A DNA stretch of 64,000 bases from Gymnopilus junonius (taxonomy: Eukaryota > Basidiomycota > Agaricomycetes > Agaricales > Galerinaceae). The stretch covers positions 1,054,001-1,118,000 of the forward strand of contig JADNYJ010000001.1 of NCBI GenBank assembly GCA_015501075.1, written 5' to 3'. A model generated the notes under the pieces. It saw only the letters and a program-made list of their open reading frames with translations. It was not told the DNA's origin and searched no databases. The translations under genes and the position numbers were made by a program. Shown piece by piece: positions 34,210 to 44,870 of this stretch; position 1 is the first letter of the stretch, and each line of letters begins with the position of its first letter.

Positions 34210-37200
34210 ATGGTCGAGCCTCTTGCTCTCAATGTCGTCAACTCCCTGCCTCGACATTCGCGACGAGCTCTCTCACATCTTGCAAAGACGTCGAAAAGGC
34301 CTTCGTTGGCTGCCAACTTTTTCACCCCTCTGCCACGGCAGAATGAGGGAAAAATGAAAGCGGTCGAGTCACCGCCATTGGCCATCATCCTAGACTGTCA
34401 AGCATGGGCATGTCCTCGTTCGCAGTTTTCTGCGTGGCACGACAGTGCGTTTCAGAAGCTGTTCTTTTGTATCTGTATTAATGGATTTTATAGACGGTCC
34501 AATGCGTTCCATCTTGCTCAAGGAGCTGTCACCACCCTCCGAATTGTCACCCCCTCGACGAGTCAGAAGAACGTCGCAGACAAGTCGGATGCGTTTCCGC
34601 CAATCGACGCGTCCTTCAGCTTCTCAGCAGAGCTCTAGAATGTCCTTGCATCTCCATTACTCCACTAGGGCATCCACCACTGCTGCAAAGCGTCATGCAC
34701 CTTTCATACCGGCGACACAAAAGGCTCAGTTTGAGGATTCGACACCTGGACTCGGCACACCTGTCGAAAGACTTCGCAAATGTCTTCGATACCAGTCGTC
34801 AACTCTTGAGAACCTCAATGACCTTTCCAGTGCCTTCAGGGACGCGAGGAAGGAAGACGCTTTCGTTTCCTTGTCTCCAGGGGAAATCCTTGAGCTAAGC
34901 AAGGCTCTGGCAGACCAACTAGATGGCCTTTGCGTGGATCAAGTCACGCCGGACATTATTCAAACGTTTGGCAGACGATTGCAGCAACTTCTCGACCACT
35001 TGCCTTCTAGTTCCACAAATTCTGGCGATACGATAGAAATGTCACTGCAGTGCCGTGCGTCTTCGTTCATGCAAAGATTTGACCAGTCTGAATGGTTCCT
35101 CGAGAAGATTCCAGCCGCGTATGCTAGCTGGGGCGATGATTACGAACCTTTTCGAGCTGCGGTGCTATCGTTTCTGCTAGCAAAGGTTGCACACAATGGT
35201 TTATACGAATGTGTCCAATACCTTTGGATGCATAATAAGAAGTTCAGTAGCCGATATTTTGCGACGACTGACCAGTTTCAGAAGTTACTGGTCAACACTC
35301 GTGACCTTGTGGACGCAATCCAACCAGTGTTCAAATGGCATCCCAAGCACAGCCGGCCAGTTATTAGCGCCTTGATCTACACGTGCAATGTACAAGAAGC
35401 TTTTCCAGAGGCTGCAGAACTTATTGACGAGGCCAGGACCAGAGGTATTGATCTTTCGGATCACGACGTTCTTATGACATGTCAAGGCCTCTCATCGATG
35501 TACCGTCATATTGGAACGGCTCAGAGACTATTCGAGGCCTTACCGCCTTCAGAGTCAGAGGAATACACAAGAGTAATGCTCTACCTTGCTGGTCGAAAAG
35601 GAGACACAGTTACTGCGCGCGAGTTGGTGGAGAGACGTCGGGAGCGTGGCTTGATGAACGATGCCGACCTTTCGAACGCGCTTGCCTCTTTGGCCAGACA
35701 CGGGAGGATCCTTGAAGTACAAAAGCTGTTCAACGAGTACTTTCCACTAGGGGCTGACGGAAAACGAACTGGAAACCCTAACATCTATCACTACACAAAC
35801 GCTATACAAGCTCACGTTCAATTAGGTGATACTCAGGGCATAGGCGCATGGCTTGAGGATATGGACAGATCCGAAGTCAAACCCAACGCGGAATTTTTTA
35901 CCACCCTTATGACCATCTTCAGGCAACAGGGCGACATCAAACGTTCCTTTTCTGCTTTCGAACTGATGCGAAAGTCAGGGATAAAGCCGGATCCAGTGGC
36001 GTACACTGTTCTTCTTTCACTCCTCGCCACACTTCAAGACTGCGATACCGCAGACAAGCTTTACATGCAAGCTGTTCAAGAGGATGGCGTTGTTCCCGAT
36101 GACGAGATGATGAATGCCCTCATGAATGTCCATGTCGAAGCTGGATCATGGAAGGAAACTATCCGTCTTTTTCACCATCTAACAGACTTACCCTCGAATA
36201 AACAACCTCCGATTGACACCTATAATAGTTTGCTCAAAGCTTATGTTCTCATTGGCGCTCCATTTCGGTTAATGTCTAAACTATTCTTCAAGCTTCAGGA
36301 TATAGGAGGGAAGCCTGACACGTATACCTTTGCCATCCTCATACAAAGTGCTGTCGACTCCAATCAGCTGGACATTGCTTGTGAGATATATGAGGAGACC
36401 AAAAGGCGAGAAGAAGAAACTGGTCAAAGGAATCTCGTTTCTCAGCATATCCTTACCATCCTGATGTCGGCATATCTGCGGCAGCAAAAAATGGACAGAG
36501 CGAAGCAGTTGTTTGACGAAATGAACGACAGGGGCCTACAGCCGACTTCTGTCACATTTGGCGCTATTATTAAAGCGTACGGAAGACAGGCTTGGGAGGA
36601 ACGGATGACACTGGCAGAGGACTTTGTCAAGAAACTGCTAGTTGACCGAGAATGGGAACGCCATCCTATCACTAAAGGACAGCATCTGGTCAATTTCTAC
36701 ACTCCCCTTCTGAGCAACTACGCTAAAAAAGGAGACGTGGAACAAGTTGAACGTCTCTACGATGAGTTTCTTGAGGCGGGAGGAAGACCTTTCATCAGCT
36801 TTTTCTATTACCTTCTGAAAGCCTACTGCAAGGTTGGCGATGTAGAAAAGGCGATGTCCGTCTGGCCAGTCATCAGAGATCTTGCGGAAGGACAAATCGT
36901 CAATGAGGACATTCCAGGAAAGGAGATGCAGACACGAATGGCCAACATTCACGTACCGTTATCCGTCTACCTTGACTTATTGTCAAAGGCCGGTATACAT
37001 TCGGAGGTTGCGTCCACGTGGTCGGAGCTTCAGAAGGAAGAATACGAATTCGACTCTCACAATTGGAACCATCTATGCGTTGCCCTGGTTCGTGCGGGCC
37101 ATGTAGATCGCGCTTTCGAGATTGTGGAAAGAGTGCTTCTGCCTTACGAGAAGGCTGTTCAATCAATTTCCGCTCACGTAAAATACGACCGTGACCAGAC

Positions 37201-37693
37201 GGTGGAAGATAGGCTTCACATGGCTGATGGGATTGAGCCGCCGCCTTTGTTCCCGCCTATGCATAGCCAATACAAACGAAACGCTGCTGCAAGTGTGGGA
37301 AGGAAAAGTCTTGCAATAAACAGGAAGCACGATCTTCTCGAGGACGACGAAGCTATTGATGCCGATTTCTCGTATCCATTCTCAATCCTGCAAATCATCT
37401 CACCCAACTGGAATTTTTGGCGTCCCCATAACGTTGTTCTACGTACTCTCTTGATTTGCGTCCTTCAACTGCAGCGTGGCTACCTTGTTTTGCCCATTCT
37501 TCCTGGCCAGCAATCGCAGGACAATGTTTCTTCAACCGAATTCGAGGAAAGGAGCCCCGAAGAATCAGGAACCTTGTTGGAAAAGCTGCATACGATGTAT
37601 CCTGCCACGCTTGCAAGAGTGCGCCAGTTTCAGGCCAAGGAAGCACGCCGACTTGGCGTTCTTGCATTTGACAGGATATATAAGCGGCGCTAA
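34210..37693 (+). CDS. Large pentatricopeptide-repeat (PPR) protein, probably mitochondrial
   Basis: Exon 1 (34210-34444) and exon 2 (34494-37693) give 1144 residues. The N-terminus is basic and lacks acidic residues (MVEPLALNVVNSLPRHSRRALSHLAK), fitting a mitochondrial presequence. From about residue 380 onward there are about ten 35-residue helical repeats, for example NIYHYTNAIQAHVQLGDTQ, PVAYTVLLSLLATLQDCD, DTYNSLLKAYVLIGAP, DTYTFAILIQSAVDSNQ and SVTFGAIIKAYGRQ. PPR proteins bind organellar RNA in a sequence-specific manner. The C-terminus (YPATLARVRQFQAKEARRLG) appears ordered. The target RNA cannot be read from the sequence. Minus-strand frames across this gene are shadows. Confidence 0.9.
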
Positions 37694-37837
37694 ATAATAA
37701 TTTAGAGATCTAGACACAGCAGCGGCAACTGGCGACAACATCGACGATAATAAACACGCGGGCAAAAAGAGAGCCCAGCAGGGCAAGAGGTGATATGGAG
37801 TTCACGGCCATAATCCGACATATTATACATTTAACTT

Positions 37838-39733
37838 CTACGCTTCGTCAGAGTCTTCGTCAGACTCAGAACCGCCCCTGCGACGACGTTTACTCGAGCC
37901 ATGCCGGTTTCGCTGCAAAAAAAAGGGGCTAAACAAGGATGTCCGTTGGGGCAGGAGGACAAACATACCAGAGGAAGTTTCTGCCCTTGGTTGCCAAACG
38001 CAATGGAAAGGGCAGTGGTGTCTAGTAAGGATGGATATCAGGATTGCGTAGTTAGTGAGAAGTAGCTGTAAATTACCTGGCACACCAGGAAATCGTTTCG
38101 CCGAAAATACTGTGAATGGTTCTGTAAACACCTGGGCTAGCACAGGCGATACATCTGTGTGGACGCGCTGGGCTCCTATCTCTGGTGCAGGAGGACTATA
38201 TTGGAAATGAATTATTTTTGAATCGAGGACATTTAAAGCGATTTGAACTCACGCTCCTACATTCATGAGACGCATTCTCAGCCGGAATGTACCTGAAGCA
38301 AACAAAGCGGTGAAAAAGGCAAATAAGAATGAATGAAAAGAGACAAGGACCAACCTTCTGTGCGAACTGACAGATCTTGGAAGAGGAAAAAGATCCCGGC
38401 TTTCCGATGTTCATCAAGAAGGCGACATGCATTTGCCGAGAGAGGTCCAACAAGGGTGCGAGTGTAAGTGTGTCGAGGAAGGGGTGAGCCGGCGGCAGGT
38501 GCGTGTGAAGGGGCAGGAGAACCAGGTGCGAGTGCAGGTTGAGCGTATTGAGCATAAGTAGTATGTTGCCCTTGATGGTAAGGGGAGTGGCTGTAAGCGC
38601 TCTGTTCGGCTTCGGTATTCGTGCTGGAGCTATAAGTGTTCGAATGCGACCATCCTGAAGCATCTCGACTTTCAGTAGTTGAAGCAGGCGTCCGTAAAGC
38701 TGGATCTACTTGATGATCAGGGTACGCAGTGTCCGTGTTCCATGCACGGTACGGTAGAATTTCGGGTTCGTTTTCGGTCTGCCATGTGTCAGAGGACGTT
38801 GTACTTGTCGTACGATTGAAAGAGTGGATAGAGGGAAGGATTGGAGGTGGAAAGCTCGTGCTGCGGTCTGCAGCGGGTGTATGGGGAGGATAGCCCCAGG
38901 TAGAAGATGGATCAGGAGGAGGGGGCCCATAGGTAGCACTTTGAGGATAAGCAGCGTTGTCGCTCTGGGGTGAAAAAAATGTATGATTTCCATATGGTGC
39001 GTGAGCGCTTAACGAAGGTGTCGAGTTGCCTGTCTGTGATAATAACTTTGTAAACAAAAGTTTAAAAAACAATTGTGGTATGATCTACCTGATCACCTGG
39101 ACGGTATTGAGACGGTGTAGGAGTCGAACGTCCGGCTGGGGTCTGATTCCCAGACGGACGTGCGCTGGGCCCTGATGTACTCATACCACGCCGTTTTGTC
39201 TTGGAAGACGGCTGGGTCGGAACATATCGGTCAGTAGAAGAGGGATGTAGTACAAGATTCATCTCATGCTTCCCATCTGCTGACCAGAGATCAACGGTCA
39301 CTAGGAAGAATGAACAATCTACTTCACTTTGAAATCGAGCAAATTAGAATGGTTGCTCAGACTTGACAGTGTGTGTGCATCACTTACTCAACATCCACTA
39401 TTGAGTCATCTTCCCGTCTAACTATCATCTTAGCGACGGCCGCTGGCGCTAACGGTCTCCGATCCTATGCAAGGATATTAAGCAATGGGACCAAGATGGA
39501 CTGGTGCAAGGATGTACTTTATCACCAAAGCCGCACATTCGAGCGCGCAAGGGATGTTGCACGACTTCAAGGGAATAATGTCTAACCTCGAGTGTCAGCA
39601 AAAGAGGGGGAAGGGCTGTCAGCCGAACTCACTTCCTGCCAATCCACTGACCCCAAAGCTCAGGGCCATCTTGTCTGGTGGATGTAACGGCGGTATTGAG
39701 GTGAGGCTGGCGAATGTCTGTCCGCTGAATCAT
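37838..39733 (-). CDS. velB: Velvet-family developmental regulator, VelB type
   Basis: Nine exons (39733-39633, 39581-39518, 39464-39388, 39326-39089, 39033-38355, 38292-38253, 38195-38077, 38021-37969, 37912-37838) give 481 residues. The velvet domain is split: its N half (YSLEVVQHPLRARMCGFGDKD, then VDCSFFLVTVDLWSADG) lies before residue 120, and its C half (TLVGPLSANACRLLDEHRKAG, GIFFLFQDLSVRTEG, FRLRMRLMNVG, FTVFSAKRFPGVP) lies after about residue 320. About 200 Ser/Tyr/Pro-rich residues separate them. This insertion is characteristic of VelB rather than VosA or VeA. VelB dimerises with VeA or VosA and binds DNA to control development and secondary metabolism. The tail carries a basic SSKRRRR signal and an acidic end. 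Confidence 0.9.
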
Positions 39734-40488
39734 GGTTGAGTAGGACGGGACAGATGACTGTAGGATAGCTGGATGAGAACCAGAAAATAAAGGAGGAGCT
39801 CAGAGGAGAAAAAGAAAGGTATTCTCACGAAAGAAGGAGAAAAGAGGAGAGAGGCAAGGGACAGAGGCGACCCGAGAGAGTGGAATGGCCCAAAGGAAAC
39901 GATCAAGGCCAGAACAGTGACTTTCTAGAGCGAGTACCCTTTTGAAACAGACAACAACCCTTTACCGGTCACAAATCCACAGTAAACCAGTTAATTACAC
40001 TCAGCCATTAACCACCCTTGCACAGCCACAGACGCGCCTATTACCGACCCTAATTTAGCCCTCCGTCCGTCTCTCCCTCTCCTCCAACTGCGCCTCCCCG
40101 ACATTGCGCTTTTATGCCCATCTGTTCTCGCGCCTTTTCCACAGACAAACCCATGTCATGTGTCCTATGATGGGAATTCTATTCACCCTTACCAAGTTTT
40201 TGGGCCTTCCGCTCTTTTGGTGCTCTCTTTCGCAGTCTATCTACGGCTTCAATATTCAACGTAAAAAAATTCGGTGTAGTGCAAATGCATTTTTTGCGCG
40301 TTCTGTACGATTTAGACACCTCTTCTGCTGCTTTGCACCACTGTAGCATGTTTTTCTGCGAGTGGGTAACGGAAACCAATACTTCGGGATCGGGACTCGG
40401 GATGCGCGCATGGGAATGAACTCACGTGGCTGAGGCATCTTTCCGGCTAACCTCAAAGCTCCTTCGTCTCTGCTATATATTCATCATC
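39734..40488. promoter_or_regulatory. Long divergent promoter with CACGTG
   Basis: This 755-bp spacer separates VelB (minus) and ArfGAP (plus). A purine-rich block (39780-39880) changes into a pyrimidine-rich block (40060-40100), a strand asymmetry often seen in fungal promoters. CACGTG lies at 40423-40428, 61 bp before the ArfGAP ATG. Confidence 0.42.
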
Positions 40489-42004
40489 ATGACCGACCAG
40501 GCCGCCGCAAAGAAGATACTCAGCGAGCTCTCAAAACGTGAAGATTTGCAGAACAAAACTTGTTGTGACTGTTCCAACCCCAATCCACAATGGGCTTCTC
40601 TGAGGTCTGCCTCGATTCCGCTCATACTTGACCATAGTTGGTGATCGTGCTCTACAGCTTCGCCATCTTCATCTGTTTGCAATGCGCAGGAACACATCGC
40701 GGTTTTGGCGTGCACATTAGGCTAGCTTAAGTCACCCCCCAAGACCTCCGCATGTTGTTCATATCATCTTCTGTTTAGCTTTGTGCGATCGATTTCGATG
40801 GACACCTGGCAAGACGAACAAGTCAGGCGCATGCAGGTATCGTCTCAATGGTCCCAGGTTTTCCAAATTTATCCTGGTTCACCTGGGCTAATTCTAGCTC
40901 GGTGGAAATCTTCAATTCAAGGACTTTATGAAATCCTACGAACCTGCTGATGTAGGAGGCTACAAAGAAGGTGCAAGTCCGTATGACACGTATCATTGTT
41001 GGGCTGCTACACAATACCGAGAAAAGGTTTGTCTCCCCATTTATCTCGCTATCAACGTGTATCGACCGTCTCGTCTTATTTAGTTGGATGCGATGCTGGC
41101 TGGACGTGATTGGTCACCTTCCGCTCCCCCCGCAAACTTTACCGCTGGCTCTCGCTCTGCTTCACCTGCACCTTCTGCGCAGGGCCTCCGTAAATCCCGG
41201 GCCTCGACTCGAGCATTTACATCCCGGAGCGACTCTCATTCTCCTGCTTCATCGTTCCGAAGTTCCCCAGCTGCCACCCCCAACCTCGGCAATGACCAAA
41301 AAACAGCGAATGAGGCTTATTTTGCTAATCTCGGAAAAGCAAATGAAAGCCGCCCAGATCATCTTCCACCATCGCAGGGCGGTCGTTATACTGGTTTCGG
41401 CAGCACTCCGGCACCACCATCGCAAAATCCTGCTTACGGGTTATCATCTGCTAATGCCCCGTCATTTACTGAGTTGCAGGAGAATCCTGTCTCAGCAATT
41501 AGTAAGAGTTGGTCATTATTTACAGCTGCTGTTGTTGGTGCTTCCAAAGCCGTCTCCGAAAATGTCATCCAACCTGGAGTCGAAAAGGTTACCGATCCCA
41601 CCTTCCAGGCAAGCGTGAAAGGTTACATGACTGAAGCGCAAAAGAAAGCTGCCGTAGTAGGAAGCACTGCAAATCAATGGTCGAAGAACCAATTTGGAGT
41701 GGACGTAGCAGACACTGTCGGCGGTGTAGTGAGCACAGTGAGGGATCGGGTAGCAGGTCCTTCCAGGTCGGGATACGGATCACTCGCATTGACAAGTCCT
41801 AATGACATGGAAGAATCATCTGGACTTTACGACGGAGATGACGATGACTTGTTTACGGAATATCATGGCAAGGGCGCTATGTCACCTCAAACTTCAGCTT
41901 TAGGTCAAGGTGCTTCGGCATACGATCCACCTCCACCAAAATCGAAATCAACTAGAGCTGCATCTGCGAAGAATGACTGGGACGATGATTGGAAAGACTT
42001 CTAG
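40489..42004 (+). CDS. Arf GTPase-activating protein (ArfGAP1/Gcs1-like)
   Basis: Exons 40489-40604, 40658-40720, 40779-40836, 40898-41026 and 41084-42004 give 428 residues. The ArfGAP zinc finger is CCDCSNPNPQWAS, then FICLQCAGTHRGFGVHISFVRS, with the catalytic Arg in HRGFG..ISFVRS context and SMDTWQDEQVRRM. The middle is Ser/Pro-rich; residues about 270-320 contain helices (SAISKSWSLFTAAV) like the lipid-packing-sensor helices of ArfGAP1, and the C-terminus DWDDDWKDF is typical of Gcs1. It stimulates GTP hydrolysis by Arf in Golgi COPI traffic. Intron 2 (40721-40778) starts with GC, not GT: ATTAG|GCTAGC. No GT donor there keeps the conserved VHISFVRS. Confidence 0.92.
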
Positions 42005-42289
42005 ATAGATTTTACATAACTTATTACATGGCTCTATTTCCATATATACTTTAATACCAACTTATTTATGCTACTTTCCAAGTTTTGTGTAAGGCGGACA
42101 CACTACTGTACTTGAATTTAGGCAAACGCTATCGGGCCGGTAAGTAAGAAGGTCCGGCCGATCGTGATCGAAATAACCCCTCCATGAAGTTGAACACATA
42201 CCCCGTTTCTACAACTCCTGCTGTGATCTTTTGCCTTTGGCAAAGCTCTACGCTTTCGGGCAACTTCGAACCAGAACTAGCCTGAAATA

Positions 42290-44609
42290 ATGCACTCTGT
42301 ACTTCGCAGGCCATCATGGAGGGCCGTATTCCATCCACGCAGGGGATACCATGCATCCGTTCTTCCTTCGATGGTCTCAACGTCTTCTCCAGAGTTTCAG
42401 ACAAAGGCGGCTGCTATGGATGAACTACTCAAAGTCTTAGAGACTAAGATGTATACGGCGCGTCAGGGAGGTGGCAGTAAGGCTGCCGAGCGGATGAGGA
42501 GCAAAGGCAAACTGTTACCCCGCGAACGGTCAGGAGGTTTAACTTGCACTTGTGATGAGTTGAAATTTACAACGAAGTATTCCTTGTAACAGACTGGGTC
42601 TAGTATTAGATCCAGGATCGCCATTTCTTGAATTATCTCCTCTCGCTGCAGAAGGGGTATACCCTGGACAATCGATACCTGGTGCGGGAATTATCACAGG
42701 CATCGGTCGTATTTCAGGGAAGGAATGCGTTATTGTCGTGAACGATGCCACCGTCAAAGGTGGTTCGTATTATCCACTTACAGTGAAGAAGCATCTTCGC
42801 GCCCAGGAGATTGCGCGGGAGAATCGATTGCCCTGCGTTTACATTGGTTTGTTTTTGTTCTACTAGACGCGTCAGTAGGAGGTATTGATAACATTCTATT
42901 CAAGTCGAAAGCGGAGGGGCTGCCCTTCCTCATCAAGCCAACGTGTTTCCTGACAAAGAACATTTCGGTAGAATATTTTACAATATGGTGAGCATACAAT
43001 AAAATCATCGATGGAAAAAACATATTCACATTGCTATCCTCAGGCCCAAATGTCTGCTCTCGGTATTCCTCAGATTGCTGTTGTACACGGGATGTCAGTG
43101 GCAGGTAAGTTGGCCGTGCTTGAAATTTTGGACAATTAATGTGCCTCCTTCAGGTGGAGCATATGTTCCTGCAATGGCAGATGAGAACGTCATTGTACAG
43201 AACCAAGGGCACATCTTCTTGGCCGGTCCCCCTCTCGTCAAAGCCGCTACAGGCGAAAATGTTGGCGCTGAAACACTCGGCGGTGGGCTTATGCACTCCA
43301 CAGAAGTGGAGTGACGGACCACTTAGCTCGTGATGATGAGCATGCTCTCGCTATTGCAAGAGGTATTGTTGGTGACCTTGGAGATGCATCTAGGACCATT
43401 GCAGAGGTATCCCTGTCTGCGCTGTCCTGAAAGCCGACTGATAGATATATTTTTACAGCCCTCAGCGATACCTAAAGATCCATTGTACCCTGCTTCAGAG
43501 CTTCACGGTATCGTTGGGACCGATGTTAGGCAACCATTTGACATGAGAGATGTCATTGCACGCATCGTTGATGGTAGTAGATTTAGGGAGTTCAAGAAAG
43601 AATATGGAACGACCATGGTGACCGTTCGTGCTTACCCAACCTCCCAGTTCGAATCAGACTTGATATGAACGACGAAATAGGGTTTCGCACATATTCATGG
43701 CTATCAGGTTGGAATTGTCGCCAACAACGGAATCTTATTCTCTCCATCAGCTCTGAAGGCAACACATTTTATCCAACTTTGTTCACAGAGGCAAATACCC
43801 CTGCTGTTCCTTGTAAATGTTACCGGTACGTATTTCTAAATCCGTTTTATTTCTCATGAATTTACATCCCTTCCAGGTTACATGGTGGGCTCTAAAGCAG
43901 AGAAAGGTGGGATTGCTAAGGATGGTTGGTTGATTGCACCAATAGACAAAAAATTCGTCGGATTGACAAATGTTCAGGAGCAAAGATGGTTCGAGCTGTG
44001 GCCTGTGCTGATGTACCTAAGCTCACGGTTATTGTGGGCGGAAGTTTTGGTGCCGGAAATTATGGTCAGTCTTTATCAGTCTCATACATATATCTGAAAT
44101 TATATATCTGATAGGTATGGCTGGTCGCTCTGTACGTATTCGTGTAACCTGCTCCTGTTCATAACTGAAGCTTAAAACCACAGTATTCACCACGCTTCCT
44201 GTGGATGTGGCCTGTGAGTTTTTCTGCTGTAAGCACTGATACGCAGGCTGATCGCAGACTTAGAATGCCAAGGTTTCTGTCATGGGTTCTGCTCAATTGT
44301 CGTCGGTGATGAATACAGTCTCCAAGTGTGCCCCAAAAACTAGTCGAAAGATAAAATCGCTCACCTCCTTTCGAATTTAGGGATCCTTTCCAGCATGCTT
44401 CCCTCCAAGAAGAAATCGACTATCAATCAACAGCACTATATTCAACTGCGCGCTTGTGGGATGATGGCATTATTAAACCTACAGATACCAGGAATATCGT
44501 TGGACTGGGCCTTGCCCTCGTGTCTCGTGAACGAAGTTCTGACAAGAGTCGATCAGGCAGAACAACGTGGGATGGAGATGGCAAGGGCTTCGGAGTCTTC
44601 AGGATGTAG
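42290..44609 (+). CDS. MCCB: 3-methylcrotonyl-CoA carboxylase beta subunit (carboxyltransferase)
   Basis: Thirteen exons: 42290-42528, 42593-42846, 42905-42987, 43044-43104, 43154-43406, 43459-43623, 43681-43825, 43877-43924, 43978-44064, 44115-44131, 44184-44213, 44264-44325, 44381-44609. The product is 557 residues if one base is restored. Motifs: [85 protein letters not shown] and [14 protein letters not shown]. The N-terminus is a mitochondrial presequence. The enzyme acts in leucine breakdown, moving the carboxyl group from biotin to 3-methylcrotonyl-CoA. Exon 5 is one base short at GAAGTGG (43303-43309), where GAAAGTGG is needed for ESGVTDH. Two adjacent exons are only 17 and 30 nt. Confidence 0.92.
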
Positions 44610-44870
44610 GAGCATAGTAAAAGACACCTAAATTTAATGTATATATATTTACTGTAATCCTGTAGGGGATGAACGACTTAGTCTTGAGAGAAAGCTTCAG
44701 AATACTTATGACCAACTTTGAGAGGGCTTGTGTCGTCATGTTCTGCAGCGTGCGAGTGTTGTGTACGTTGAAGCCAAACTTAGAACACCGACCCAAAAAA
44801 GTTGAACATTCCAATAATCACAGTCCTTTCCCTGTCCACCTTCTTTCAACCAGCTTTGAGATGGGAAATA

